58,547 bases of DNA from Cysteiniphilum litorale (GCF_003428165.1 NZ_QLIQ01000020.1:1-58547); one strand, 5' to 3'; shown: positions 44,253 to 53,975, numbered from the stretch's first letter. Translations and numbers: made by a program. Notes: a model not told the origin generated them from the sequence alone.

Positions 44253-44342
44253 AATAAAACTTGCTAGCTTATTATAATTGAATAGAATGAGATTAGCTTG
44301 CAGCATGATAATCATGGATGATTATTACACAATAACGATTAA

Positions 44343-45674
44343 ATGACTGAATTAAAGCTTATGATGAATTTTTATGACAATATTAAACAGTATCTTAGGT
44401 TTTGGTTTTTCCCAATTTTATTCATTATTTTTGTTATTTTAAACTTATGTTTTATCGTACTTTCATACCAGCATTATCGCGATCATCAATATCATAAGAC
44501 AATTTACTCACTAACAAACACAACATTTCAAGCCTATTTGCACAAGAATGAAACCTTGCAAAGCCTCCAACAACCACTTGCATATAGCACGCCCAAATAT
44601 ATTACCTATCTGTTTACCAAAGAACCTGTTTTTTCGCCAATTATCGAGCTGGATATGCCTACACAACATAGAAAAAATAGTCATCTGTTGTATACTGACA
44701 TAAGAAAACAAATCAAAAGTGAGCTTGGCACTCTGCCATTTTTTTCCTCAAAACAAGTTTCTATTTGTTATGCAGATCTTAAGCAATGTGCAAATTTCAC
44801 TATCGAGTTACCCAATCGTTATTATCTATATTTTCTGCTCTTATTCTTCGCCATATTTATGATTCTCGTGACACCTTTGCATTTCCTATATAAGCAAAAG
44901 TTAGTTCAACCCTTTTTGCAAATGCAAAAAGTCGCTGACAAACTCAATATTAGCAATGCTGCATCTGCCATAAAACCATTTAACCTAAAAAATCTAGTAC
45001 AGTTAATGGAACATACCTGTCAAAAACTTAACGCACTTATGGATGAGAAAATATATACTATTAAAGCGATTGCACATGATCTAAAAACGCCATTAACAAA
45101 AGCCAAACTCTATATGTATAACCAAATCCCCGAAGAACATCATGGAGAGCTTACTAAGTATTATAACGATATGGAATATCTGCTTGGTCAAATTAGTACT
45201 TACACAAAAAAATATTATCTAAATGAGAAGCAGCAAAAAATTGATTTAGTTGACTTTAGCGAGTCTGTATGTCACGAATACCAATTAAATGGGTTCAACG
45301 TGTCTTTCTCAACAAACTTAAAGTACGCTATTATCAAAACACAGCATAAGGCACTCAAACGTGCCATGCAAAACTTAATTGACAATGCACTAAAATATGC
45401 AGGCAATGTCATGGTAGAGGTTCAACAAGAGAATAATCAATTGCACTTACTGTTTATCGACAAAGGGCCAGGCGTTCCTAAAAAGCACCTTACCAAACTT
45501 TGCGACCCATTCTACCGTGTAGATTGCGCTAGAGGTCATGACCTTTCAGGCTCAGGTTTAGGCTTAGCCATCGTCAAAGAGATTGTTATACACAATAAAG
45601 CAACACTTTTCATCGATAACAATCCTCATTCTTCAGGCTTGATTGTTAAGATTATTTTTAGGGAATTAAAATAA
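44343..45674 (+). CDS. Orphan sensor histidine kinase
   Basis: A 443-residue membrane sensor: membrane segment ~20-42, periplasmic loop ~43-160, second segment ~162-182, HAMP-like linker, HisKA box AIAHDLKTPLTKAK with H245, N box RAMQNLIDNALKYAG, G1 DKGPGVP, and G2 GSGLGLAIVKEI. All catalytic motifs are present, so it should be active. No response-regulator gene is adjacent. The only OmpR-type regulator in the window, at 27.7 kb, lacks the phospho-Asp. The start lacks a good ribosome site, and ATGs at 44361 and 44364 are possible. Confidence 0.85.
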   Translation: MTELKLMMNFYDNIKQYLRFWFFPILFIIFVILNLCFIVLSYQHYRDHQYHKTIYSLTNTTFQAYLHKNETLQSLQQPLAYSTPKYITYLFTKEPVFSPIIELDMPTQHRKNSHLLYTDIRKQIKSELGTLPFFSSKQVSICYADLKQCANFTIELPNRYYLYFLLLFFAIFMILVTPLHFLYKQKLVQPFLQMQKVADKLNISNAASAIKPFNLKNLVQLMEHTCQKLNALMDEKIYTIKAIAHDLKTPLTKAKLYMYNQIPEEHHGELTKYYNDMEYLLGQISTYTKKYYLNEKQQKIDLVDFSESVCHEYQLNGFNVSFSTNLKYAIIKTQHKALKRAMQNLIDNALKYAGNVMVEVQQENNQLHLLFIDKGPGVPKKHLTKLCDPFYRVDCARGHDLSGSGLGLAIVKEIVIHNKATLFIDNNPHSSGLIVKIIFRELK

Positions 45675-45715
45675 CCTCATCTAATGAAGTAAAAAATTAT
45701 TTTTTAAAAAAAAGC

Positions 45716-45744
45716 TTGATATATTCAAAATAACTCTTTATGAT
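45716..45744 (+). promoter_or_regulatory. Sigma-70 promoter upstream of a structured leader
   Basis: TTGATA (45716-45721), exactly 17 bases, then TATGAT (45739-45744). This is the best consensus promoter seen in the window. Transcription would start near 45751 and run into the structured leader and the XRE gene. Confidence 0.65.
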
Positions 45745-45749
45745 CACCA

Positions 45750-45880
45750 GTGTTTCCAATAGGAAAACTCAACTCTTTGAGCTGTCGTCCTTGCTGAGGT
45801 CAAAGTCCATTTTCTAGGGAAGGTGGAGGGTTTTCAGCTACGCACATGTCTGGGGCGGACTTATGTGGTCAACAACTCAA
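45750..45880 (+). ncRNA. Candidate structured leader or small RNA
   Basis: A GC-richer stretch than its surroundings, directly after a strong promoter. Visible pairings are CTCAA/TTGAG (45768-45772/45777-45781), GAAAA/TTTTC closing the first domain (45763-45767/45831-45835), and CACATGTC/GACttATGTG (45843-45850/45858-45867). No reading frame of note covers it. It precedes an XRE regulator and an MFS exporter, so it could be a riboswitch-like leader or a free sRNA. It matches no class I can name with confidence. Confidence 0.4.
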
Positions 45881-45989
45881 TGCAGATGATATCAGGATAT
45901 ATTATATGTTACAATATTTTTGTTGAATAATATTTTTATTTTTTATAGCATCTTTCCAAACGCATAGTCACTTGAGCACCCACAAAGCA

Positions 45990-46256
45990 ATGGAACCGTA
46001 TATAGGTCGGAACGATGATGAAATTCGCAAACTATTTATCATTGGGAAAAACATTAAGTGCCTCATGTACGAGAAAGATGTGAACACCGTGGAAATATCT
46101 CGCGCCTTATGCATGTCAACTGGCACCATAAGCAAAATCTGTAATGGCAAATGTAACCCTAGCATTCTAATATTAGGTCCAATCGCAAACTATCTTGGGG
46201 TTAAAGTCGATGACTTGTTATTCGATCCACGGAATCAGAAAGGATTGTTTGAATGA
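45990..46256 (+). CDS. XRE-family HTH regulator
   Basis: An 88-residue Cro/C1-type repressor; the helix-turn-helix is VEISRALCMSTGTISKICNGKCNPSI, flanked by a helix with IGKNIKCLMYEK and a C-terminal LGPIANYLGVKVDDLL, the standard five-helix fold. The first ATG (45990) has a poor ribosome site; a TTG at 45972 is an alternative. It lies ahead of an MFS exporter with a 130-base gap and may control it. Confidence 0.75.
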   Translation: MEPYIGRNDDEIRKLFIIGKNIKCLMYEKDVNTVEISRALCMSTGTISKICNGKCNPSILILGPIANYLGVKVDDLLFDPRNQKGLFE

Positions 46257-46388
46257 ACAGCAGACCGGAAAAAATGATAATTTTAATTGCAGTTTATCTG
46301 CCAACACTCTAAAGTGGCTCGCTAACTATATAAACAAGTATGCACTTCGCTGCTTGACTAAGTACTATCTGAATATTTGGAGTTATCA

Positions 46389-47609
46389 ATGAAACCGGTT
46401 AACAACCGCCTATTAGTCGCCATATTGATGTTGACGATTGTTATTGATGTCATGGGTGTGGGACTTGTTTTCCCAGTTATTCCTGAAATCATGATGTCAA
46501 AACAAAGCCCATTTTTCGGGGTTAATACAGCTGATTCGCTACGCAATTTTTATTATGGTCTATCGATGGCAGTATGGCCTTTGGGGATTTTTATTGGTAG
46601 TGCGATTATCGGCAGACTCTCTGATAAATATGGGCGTAAGCTGATGATCATCGTCTCACTTGCTGGCACGATTATTGCCTATCTATTATCCGTGAGCGCT
46701 TTAGCATTAGGCTCATTAAGCATTTTCATGTTAAGCCGTTTTATTTGCGGATTTTTTGGTGGCAGCTTTAGTATTGCGCAAGCAGTTATCTTGGATATTT
46801 CTAACGAGCATAATCGTGTTAAAAACCTAAGTTTAATCACGCTTTCCGCCTCTATTGGTTTTGTCTTTGGACCACTTATAACGACAGCTGTTGGCTTATT
46901 ATCGCAAACCGAGTATCAAGCCATTACACTGCCATTTTGGTTTGGCGCTATATTTTCTATGGTTAATCTACTTAGTGTTTGTTTATTCCTACCTGAAACC
47001 TACACCAATCGCATCAAAAAGCAAAAACTTAAACTGATAACTCTTGTTTTTAGCTTTAAAGTAATGTTTAGCGACAAGCGTGTCAAGATACTGGCGCTAG
47101 CCTTTTTGATGTTACAAATCGGTTGGGGCTACTACGCCCAAGGTTTACCATTGGTGCTAGCTCAAGCATTCCAATTTGAACCGGCAAGCATCGGCTTTGT
47201 TTTTGTGATCATGAGTTTGGGTTTTGCCTTTTCAACACTTTACTTTCAAAACGTTGTGCTTAAACGCCTTAACAATCATCTTGCGATGCTATTAAGTGGC
47301 ATTATTATCGCGCTATTAATTGCGCTTTGTACCTTTTTCTTAAGCCAAAGCTCAATGATTATCAGCGCATTTATTGGCGCGCTATTAGAAATCATCTTTT
47401 ATACTGCCTTATTATCAGTCATTTCCAGCAAAGTTGAGAGTCATGAACAGGGCGCCATCATGGGAGGCACTACTTCTGTATTTGGTATTGCTTGGGCAAT
47501 TAACGCCTTTACCCTTGGCTTATTTACAGCATTCTACTTATTACTTCCTCTGTATCTAGCGGCAGTGAGTATTTTAATCGCAGGATTGGTCGTTAAACTA
47601 GACAAGTAA
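46389..47609 (+). CDS. MFS drug-exporter-like transporter (DHA1 type)
   Basis: A 406-residue, 12-segment transporter; ATG at 46389 behind GGAG. Motif A is GRLSDKYGRKLMI between segments 2 and 3, and VIDVMGVGLVFPVIPEI in segment 1 is typical of Bcr/TetA-type H+ antiporters of the DHA1 group. Substrate unknown. The upstream XRE gene is the likely regulator. It marks the return from island to ordinary chromosomal genes. Confidence 0.82.
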   Translation: MKPVNNRLLVAILMLTIVIDVMGVGLVFPVIPEIMMSKQSPFFGVNTADSLRNFYYGLSMAVWPLGIFIGSAIIGRLSDKYGRKLMIIVSLAGTIIAYLLSVSALALGSLSIFMLSRFICGFFGGSFSIAQAVILDISNEHNRVKNLSLITLSASIGFVFGPLITTAVGLLSQTEYQAITLPFWFGAIFSMVNLLSVCLFLPETYTNRIKKQKLKLITLVFSFKVMFSDKRVKILALAFLMLQIGWGYYAQGLPLVLAQAFQFEPASIGFVFVIMSLGFAFSTLYFQNVVLKRLNNHLAMLLSGIIIALLIALCTFFLSQSSMIISAFIGALLEIIFYTALLSVISSKVESHEQGAIMGGTTSVFGIAWAINAFTLGLFTAFYLLLPLYLAAVSILIAGLVVKLDK

Positions 47610-47696
47610 CATAAGTTATATTTATTTACTAACGATTTGCTTTGAATTTAACGTACTATACCCCTTCCTAAAAGGGAGAAAATAAGGAGATTTTAT

Positions 47697-49094
47697 ATGT
47701 TAATTAAAAATAAGCCCGTCACACTAACGTTTTTCATCACCCTGTTTCAAACGATGAGCACAGGTGTTATGTTTAGTTTAACCGTGTTGTATTTAACGCT
47801 TTCACTCAAGGTTAGTGAAAGCGAAGCATATATGCTAAATACAGCACTTTTTTCGCTTTTTTATTGCTTGCCACTGATAGCAGGTATTGTTGCTGACAAG
47901 CTTTTAGATGCAAAGCGCACGCTGATTATTGGGCAGCTTTTTAGTATTTTTGGTTTTTTTGCCTTAGCACAGTTTGGCGAACCTTTACTTGTAACGAGTT
48001 TAAGCTGCATTGCCATTGGTGGCGCATTTTACTTGCCTAGCATTTGGAAATTATTGCATAGCTGCTTTCCAGAGCATAACACGAAACGCTCATACTACTT
48101 TACTGTTGCCTATATAAGCCTTGCCACAGGCGGTATGATTGCAACATTTAGCTCAGGCTTCATTGCCAACTATTTTAGTTACCAAACTGCCTTTTATATT
48201 GGTGCAATCTACAATGTAATTTCACTCGTGTTGTTTATATCGTTCCAACACATTTACCCTGCTTCAAGACAGATTATTTCACTAAGCAAATACACATATA
48301 GCTTGGTTGTTTTTGTGCTTACCTTTGTTATAGTGCACTACCTCATGCAAAGACCACATGCCACGGTCACCATTATTTATATTGCTGGATTGTTACTTAT
48401 TGCATACTTCTTGTATCTTGCAAGCCAAGCGCAAAACATACAGCAAAGAAAGGGAATTTTAAAGTTTTTGGTATTTTGTTTTATCAATGTCGCTTATTGG
48501 AGTATTGCTACTTTGTCACAGACAAATATCACACTCTTCGCACAGTACAATCTTAATAGGCAAATATTTGGGTTTACCTATCCGGCAGGTTCTGTGATTA
48601 CTTTTTGGTATATCAGCATGTTTATTTGCGCAATTGGCGTGAGTTATTTTTGGTATCGCAAGCTCAAACACAATGCATTTGATCAAAAATTTCTTATTGG
48701 GCTTATTGTGACTGCAATTGCGGGTGCTGCAATCCCAGTTTCAATATATTTTTCAGGACTCCATAATCAGGTCACTTTTTTCTGGATTATTATATTTTTC
48801 TTCTTCTTAGGTCTTGGAGAAATCCTAATACACCCTAATGGTAGCGCCTCTGTAGGGGAGTATATTCAAGAAAAAAATCGAGGATTTGCACTTGGTTCTT
48901 GGGAATTTGCAAGTGGACTTGGCGTTGCCATCTCAGGGCAACTATCTGTATTAACGGTCACCGATAGCAAAGAAACAAATTTATTATTAAGCAATCAAGC
49001 CTATAGCCATGTGTTTTTGTATATTGCTATTATTTGCCTTGCCTTTGGCATCATTACATTCCTCATTAATCGCTTTTTGAGAACATCACATTAA
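47697..49094 (+). CDS. POT-family proton-coupled peptide transporter
   Basis: A 465-residue, 12-14-segment protein. The N-terminal segment with LFQTMSTGVMFSLTVLYLT, the loop GIVADKLLDAKRTLIIGQ, and the C-terminal NRGFALGSWEFASGLGVAISG correspond to PTR2/POT signatures. Divergent from the di-/tripeptide permease consensus, so the substrate may be an amino acid or other small molecule; such expanded POT sets are known in Francisella relatives. The ATG follows AAGGAGA. A terminator follows at 49200. Confidence 0.75.
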   Translation: MLIKNKPVTLTFFITLFQTMSTGVMFSLTVLYLTLSLKVSESEAYMLNTALFSLFYCLPLIAGIVADKLLDAKRTLIIGQLFSIFGFFALAQFGEPLLVTSLSCIAIGGAFYLPSIWKLLHSCFPEHNTKRSYYFTVAYISLATGGMIATFSSGFIANYFSYQTAFYIGAIYNVISLVLFISFQHIYPASRQIISLSKYTYSLVVFVLTFVIVHYLMQRPHATVTIIYIAGLLLIAYFLYLASQAQNIQQRKGILKFLVFCFINVAYWSIATLSQTNITLFAQYNLNRQIFGFTYPAGSVITFWYISMFICAIGVSYFWYRKLKHNAFDQKFLIGLIVTAIAGAAIPVSIYFSGLHNQVTFFWIIIFFFFLGLGEILIHPNGSASVGEYIQEKNRGFALGSWEFASGLGVAISGQLSVLTVTDSKETNLLLSNQAYSHVFLYIAIICLAFGIITFLINRFLRTSH

Positions 49095-49199
49095 TACCTT
49101 AATTTTGTAGTATTCATTTATAAAACTAGAACGCTTAAAATATCTCCCACAGCATGGGTAATCTTTAAACATGCTAGCTATATTGCGGTGGGGGCCGAT

Positions 49200-49257
49200 T
49201 GTACAGCGCTTTTAAAGCCAAGGGGTAATACGCTTTAAAAGCCGCTCGTACATTTTT
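49200..49257 (+). terminator. Rho-independent terminator after the POT gene
   Basis: GCTTTTAAAGC (49208-49218) pairs perfectly with 49232-49242; TGTAC/GTACA extend the stem imperfectly. The hairpin is followed by TTTTT on the plus strand. It lies just ahead of the methyltransferase gene. Confidence 0.75.
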
Positions 49258-49289
49258 ATAATCTAATAAACCACACAAAGAGTAAGACA

Positions 49290-50045
49290 ATGGCAACCAT
49301 ACACACAGCAGAAGAGTACGCTAATATTTATAAAATCTTACAAAAACATGATAATTCCAAGCAAATCATAGACCATATCACCAAAGAAATTTTATCTACT
49401 ATCAACTGCAATCGCTTTTTAGATATCGGAGCAGGTGAGGGCAAAATTACCAAAAAGATTTCGCCACACTTTAATAACACTCTGGCGATTGAGCCTAATC
49501 CTACTTATGCAAGCCTATTAAAGTCAATTAATGACTTAAGCGTGATCAATCAAACTTTTCAAGAAGTCAAATTATCTGAGCAGTATAACTTTATATTATG
49601 CTCTCATGTACTTTATCACGTCGATGAAAAGGACTGGGAGGATTTTGCATTAAAGGCGCATACAGCACTCGCACCAGGCGGGGTATTAATGTTTGTCGTG
49701 CCATCGAATAAGGGTGAACACTATGAAAAATGCATAAGTTACAACCCACAATATAAGTGCTATAAGCTTCTCAAGGCAATTGCTAATAAGCATAAGATTA
49801 ACTATAAGCTCGAAATAACTGATGCTTTTTACAATACAACAACCTTGGATGAAATGTATCAAATTTGTCGTTTTTCAATCCTAGAGGACAGCTTCACCTA
49901 TGAGATGTATCAAGGTCTTCTACAAAAAGGGATTGAGCCATTCAATGTAGATGTTATGGATTATGCTAAGCGTAAATATGTCGGTGATAATCATTACTCA
50001 CTAATTATTCACCCCGCCTTTATTAGCTTTCATAAACCCTTGTAA
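49290..50045 (+). CDS. Class I SAM-dependent methyltransferase
   Basis: A 251-residue enzyme with SAM motif I FLDIGAGEGKITKKI, the acidic end of strand 2 in LAIEPNP, and motif IV-like FILCSHVLYHVDEKDW plus LAPGGVLMFVVP. Substrate cannot be deduced; it resembles the small-molecule Methyltransf_11/25 group. Its stop codon directly abuts the stop of the convergent LuxR-type gene with no base between. Confidence 0.8.
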   Translation: MATIHTAEEYANIYKILQKHDNSKQIIDHITKEILSTINCNRFLDIGAGEGKITKKISPHFNNTLAIEPNPTYASLLKSINDLSVINQTFQEVKLSEQYNFILCSHVLYHVDEKDWEDFALKAHTALAPGGVLMFVVPSNKGEHYEKCISYNPQYKCYKLLKAIANKHKINYKLEITDAFYNTTTLDEMYQICRFSILEDSFTYEMYQGLLQKGIEPFNVDVMDYAKRKYVGDNHYSLIIHPAFISFHKPL

Positions 50046-50774
50046 TTATCGTAATAAACGCGCATAACGGCGCATATTCTGAAACAATCCATGGCTTTTA
50101 AACCATGCTTCAATATTCCCTGAAAAATGGCTACGATAAAGCTCCTGAATATTACGAATATGTGTGCGTACTGTGCCAACTGAGCACTGCAATATTCTGG
50201 CACTAACAACCGTACTATAGCCTTCAAAATACAAAGCCAGACATTTAATCTGCTGCTTTGTTAGATAAAGCCCTTGCGCGTTAATTAAAACATACAGCTT
50301 TGCCAACATCGCATAGCAACGGCTATTTGATTCGTTTAATGCCTCTAATGTTTTCGCCGCTGTTTTATCATCAGTGATCTGCGCAAAAACACCTGCCATA
50401 TCAGGTGATAACGAATATTCTTTGATTTTATCCTCTTGCCAACGCAACATAATTGAAGCATTAAAAACAAACTTCTTACCTGTGGTTTCTATACCGCAAA
50501 ACTCACCAATATGCTCACAGTTTTCAGAAAACTGTAATACAGTCGTGTCGGCACAATGCGCTTGCTGCAAGAAATCCAATGATCTCACATCAATCGATTG
50601 AAAATAAAAAGAAAGATCCATGGCAATTTCATCACGCCCAAAAGCAATACCATAGTCAGTCAAAGCCAAGCAATCAGGGGTTAGAAACTCACCCAATGCA
50701 TTATTATCGCGCCCAATCAACAGAGCATCTAGGAATTCTTTTGTTTCATTAACCTTGTTATTACTCTTCGACAT
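50046..50774 (-). CDS. LuxR-type HTH protein with SnoaL/NTF2-like N-terminus
   Basis: 242 residues. The N-terminal ~110 residues (FLDALLIGRDNNALGEFLTPD, ASIMLRWQEDKIKEY) look like a SnoaL/NTF2 fold. The C-terminal ~75 carry a LuxR helix-turn-helix (YLTKQQIKCLALYFEGYSTV, VGTVRTHIRNIQEL). No phospho-acceptor domain is present. It follows ddpX by 16 bp and may be co-transcribed with ssb and ddpX. A small-molecule-sensing regulator is the likely role. Confidence 0.7.
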   Translation of the reverse strand: MSKSNNKVNETKEFLDALLIGRDNNALGEFLTPDCLALTDYGIAFGRDEIAMDLSFYFQSIDVRSLDFLQQAHCADTTVLQFSENCEHIGEFCGIETTGKKFVFNASIMLRWQEDKIKEYSLSPDMAGVFAQITDDKTAAKTLEALNESNSRCYAMLAKLYVLINAQGLYLTKQQIKCLALYFEGYSTVVSARILQCSVGTVRTHIRNIQELYRSHFSGNIEAWFKSHGLFQNMRRYARLLR

Positions 50775-50790
50775 CCCTGTTCTCTTTTAA

Positions 50791-51393
50791 TTACACAATA
50801 TCAAAATCAAACATTTGATTAGCAAATGGCTCGTCAATCAATCTAAAATGCCACCATTCCGTTGCTATTGGCTCAAATCCAGCATTTAGCATCTCTTGAC
50901 GCAATAACGTTCGGTTAGTAATCGCTTCTTTTGAGACTTCTCTATTATCGGGGTGTGACAAAGGATCCATATAATCAAAGATCGTACCCATATCAAGCGT
51001 TTGACCTTGTTGATCAATCAACGTTAAGTCAACGGTGCTACCACTACAATGATTTGATGTTTTATTAAAATAGCCCTGTCCAAATAAGTCTGCTTTGCTT
51101 AAGTTAGGATAATACTGACGCTGCATATGATTATCGTGAGTATCTTGAGCCCATTGCCAAAAATCATCAACGGCTTTAGTGGGGCGATAAGCATCCCAAA
51201 TCAATAGACTTAAATTATGTTTAGCAACACGTTGAACCACCTGCTGCAATGCAGCGTAACAGACCTTTGCCATCAAGCATTTATTCGCATAATAGCCTGC
51301 TATGCGTCTACCTACGATATTATCATCATAGCTATATTTAATATCCCAACGCATTGGATCCGATTGGGCTAACTCAATAAACTCACTATGCAT
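50791..51393 (-). CDS. ddpX: D-alanyl-D-alanine dipeptidase (VanX/DdpX family)
   Basis: 200 residues, normal for the family (~190-205). Zinc ligands are visible in SNHCSGSTVDLTL (His, Asp; pattern SxHxxGxAxD) and EWWHF (catalytic Glu, His). LLIWDAYRPTKAVDDFW is the conserved Arg-containing motif. It cleaves D-Ala-D-Ala, in non-resistant bacteria probably for peptidoglycan recycling. No signal peptide, so cytoplasmic. It starts 17 bp after ssb. Confidence 0.85.
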   Translation of the reverse strand: MHSEFIELAQSDPMRWDIKYSYDDNIVGRRIAGYYANKCLMAKVCYAALQQVVQRVAKHNLSLLIWDAYRPTKAVDDFWQWAQDTHDNHMQRQYYPNLSKADLFGQGYFNKTSNHCSGSTVDLTLIDQQGQTLDMGTIFDYMDPLSHPDNREVSKEAITNRTLLRQEMLNAGFEPIATEWWHFRLIDEPFANQMFDFDIV

Positions 51394-51410
51394 AGGACAG
51401 CTACCGAATA

Positions 51411-51932
51411 TTAGAAAGGAATATCGTCATCATCAAAGTCATTAAGCTGACTTAAATCTGGCTGCGCTTGAGGCTTGGCTTGCTGTGGCGCCTGATTATA
51501 TGCACCAGCTGCAGCTTGCGGTTGCGCGGATGGTTGGTTAAATTGCGGTTGCGAATAGCCTTGCTGAGGATTGCCATTATTTTGCCCATCATTGCGCCCG
51601 CCCATTAACTGCATTTCAGTAGCAACAATCTCGGTTGTATAGCGCTCTTGACCATTTTGATCTTGCCATTTATTAGTGCGAATACGCCCTTCAATATATA
51701 GCAACGATCCTTTTTGCGTATATTGCGCAACCGTCTCAGCTTGCTTACCAAATACAACGACACGATGCCATTCTGTATTTTCAACAAACTGTCCAGTTTG
51801 ACGATCTTTATAGCCATCATTGGTTGCTAATCGCAAGTTCGCCACCGACATACCACTTGGCATATAGCGCACCTCAGGATCTGCACCCAATCGCCCAAGC
51901 AAAATCACCTTATTTACTGTACCCTTAGCCAT
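51411..51932 (-). CDS. ssb: Single-stranded DNA-binding protein
   Basis: 173 residues. The OB fold is typical ([44 protein letters not shown]). A Gln/Asn/Pro-rich linker follows, and the acidic tip DFDDDDIPF recruits repair and replication partners. The ATG at 51932 follows AAGGTGATTT. A housekeeping gene that marks the core chromosome. Confidence 0.95.
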   Translation of the reverse strand: MAKGTVNKVILLGRLGADPEVRYMPSGMSVANLRLATNDGYKDRQTGQFVENTEWHRVVVFGKQAETVAQYTQKGSLLYIEGRIRTNKWQDQNGQERYTTEIVATEMQLMGGRNDGQNNGNPQQGYSQPQFNQPSAQPQAAAGAYNQAPQQAKPQAQPDLSQLNDFDDDDIPF

Positions 51933-52199
51933 AAATCACCTTTTTATTCTAAATTATTCTAATTTTTCAGTCTGAAATTCACCGACCTATAGTATCACAA
52001 TGATCGCAGCGTTAACACGCTTAGCATGTAAGATTATTGACAAACTTAATCAACGCATAGACCTTGATGTCATAAGCTCTTTTAAGAAGCTGACATATCA
52101 TTTTTTATTACACAATACGCCATTTTGCCATAGTCCATTGCTTGCAAATCTGCTAATCTGAGTGACGTAAAATCGATAACAAATTGGAGTTAATCATTC

Positions 52200-52712
52200 A
52201 TGAGTCGTTATGATAACATCAACATGGATAATTTATGGAATGAAGAACAAGATCATTTCAGTAATGAACAATATTATTCGCTGTTGATAGAACAATATAA
52301 AATCTACGTTGAGATGGCAGATCGTGCAAGCTTTCGTCGTGTGTCAATCAATCTATTTTTCCTTATTGCCAATATCGCCATCGTTGGCATTATGGCGCTT
52401 GGCATTAGTCGATCAAGCACTGAGTTATCACTTGGCTTATTGGTGTTGCCTTTATTAGGCTTATTAGCCATTTGCTATTGCTGGTGGCGTGTTGTACGTT
52501 TTTATCGCCATACGGTTAATATCAAAGAACAAGTCATTGGCGCGCTTGAGAAACGGCTACCTTCTAGCCCCATTTTTTCCGCTGAACGCGTTACTGCATT
52601 ACAAAAAGGCTCTTTCACGCCACTTAAGCGTATCGAAACTTATATGCCGTTTGTATTCTTCTTACTATATATCGGCATCTATATCTATCTTTTGATCGCT
52701 TGGGGGAAATAA
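52200..52712 (+). CDS. RipA-like small membrane protein
   Basis: 170 residues. The soluble N-terminus has SLLIEQYKIYVEMADRASFRR, then membrane segments at ~48-68 and ~78-98 (LFFLIANIAIVGIMAL, LGLLVLPLLGLLAICY), a cytoplasmic loop, and a last segment ~148-168. The LEQYK-YVEMAD-RR-N pattern is what I associate with the RipA-family octameric membrane proteins, named for a Francisella protein needed for growth in host cells. Naming is from memory of the family. The aminotransferase follows after 3 bp. Confidence 0.5.
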   Translation: MSRYDNINMDNLWNEEQDHFSNEQYYSLLIEQYKIYVEMADRASFRRVSINLFFLIANIAIVGIMALGISRSSTELSLGLLVLPLLGLLAICYCWWRVVRFYRHTVNIKEQVIGALEKRLPSSPIFSAERVTALQKGSFTPLKRIETYMPFVFFLLYIGIYIYLLIAWGK

Positions 52713-52715
52713 CTA

Positions 52716-53975
52716 ATGACCACCACTTTAATCAACGATGAACTAGCACAACTAAAGTCACGTTACCAATCTTTTGTTAATCAAGGTTTAAAGCTTGATA
52801 TGACACGTGGCAAGCCATGTGTTGAGCAGCTTAATCTATCCGATGAGTTACTCAACAACTTAAATCATCAAGATGTCGTTGTTGCACCTGATTATCGCAA
52901 TTACAGCCCACCTGATTTACTTACAGGACTTCCCGCAGTCAAGACACTTTTTGCCGATGTGCTTTGTATTACGCGCGATCAAATCATTGTTGGCGGCAAT
53001 TCATCGCTTAATTTGATGTATGACACAATTATCAAAGCGCTCATTCATAAACTGCCAAATCAGACAAAAAGCTGGTCTGAACAAGGGAAAATCAAATTCT
53101 TATGCCCAACACCAGGCTATGATCGCCACTTCGCCATTTGTGAGTCTTTTGGTATTGAAATGATCAACATCCCTTTAACTGGCAATGGTCCAGATATGGA
53201 TCAAGTGGAAAAACTCGTTGGTAATGACAGCAGCATCAAAGGCATGTGGTGTGTGCCTAAGTACAGCAACCCAACAGGTGAAAGCTACAGTAACGATACG
53301 ATCAAACGTCTTGCTGCGATGAAAACAGCTGCAAATGACTTTAGAATCTTCTGGGATAACGCCTACGCCGTGCATCACCTAGACATGGAAGATCAAGTGG
53401 AAATTCTTGATATTCTTAGCGAGTGTACCAAAGCTGGTAATGCTGATCGTGTGTTTATGTTTGCCTCCACCTCAAAAATTACTTATGCCGGTGCTGGCAT
53501 TGCCATCATTGCCGCTAATAAAGGCAACCATGACTGGCTAGTATCGCAACTAAAAGCACAAACCATTGGTCATGATAAAGTTAATCAGCTACGCCATTTA
53601 AAACTTCTTCCAAATAAAGATGTTTTTATGCAACACATGGCAAAACATGCAGCTATTTTAAAACCTAAGTTTGATATTGTGAACGAAGTCCTGAGTGCTG
53701 AGCTTGGCACGGATGGTCAATTTGCACAGTGGCACGAGCCTAAAGGTGGCTATTTCATTAGTTTTGATAGCCAACCTGGACTTGCTAAGAAAATTGTTAA
53801 AATGGCACAAGATGCAGGTGTTAAACTAACTAATGCAGGTGCCACTTATCCTTATGGCAAGGATCCACAAGATTGCAATATTCGTATTGCCCCTTCTCTA
53901 CCAACAGTCTCTGAGCTTAAAATCGCGACCGAAGTGTTAGCCGTTGTTACCAAAATTGCGACATTAGAACATTAA
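52716..53975 (+). CDS. Class I aminotransferase (MocR-like / aspartate type)
   Basis: 419 residues. LDMTRGKPCVEQLNLSDELL opens the PF12897-type family. PLP contacts are GGNSSLNLM, WDNAYAVHHL and the Schiff-base lysine in ASTSKITYAGAG; the substrate Arg is in DCNIRIAPS. Stand-alone enzymes of this family are annotated as aspartate or alanine-glyoxylate aminotransferases; no DNA-binding domain is present. It is 3 bp after the RipA-like gene, hence co-transcribed. Confidence 0.82.
   Translation: MTTTLINDELAQLKSRYQSFVNQGLKLDMTRGKPCVEQLNLSDELLNNLNHQDVVVAPDYRNYSPPDLLTGLPAVKTLFADVLCITRDQIIVGGNSSLNLMYDTIIKALIHKLPNQTKSWSEQGKIKFLCPTPGYDRHFAICESFGIEMINIPLTGNGPDMDQVEKLVGNDSSIKGMWCVPKYSNPTGESYSNDTIKRLAAMKTAANDFRIFWDNAYAVHHLDMEDQVEILDILSECTKAGNADRVFMFASTSKITYAGAGIAIIAANKGNHDWLVSQLKAQTIGHDKVNQLRHLKLLPNKDVFMQHMAKHAAILKPKFDIVNEVLSAELGTDGQFAQWHEPKGGYFISFDSQPGLAKKIVKMAQDAGVKLTNAGATYPYGKDPQDCNIRIAPSLPTVSELKIATEVLAVVTKIATLEH

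Noticed and set aside
45780-45840. Likeness of the structured leader to RNase P RNA (GAGG..AAAGTCC...TAGGG) and to a SAM-I riboswitch (GGTGGAGGG).
   Set aside because: The length is far too short for RNase P, and neither the remaining RNase P core nor the SAM-I core after GGAGGG is present.
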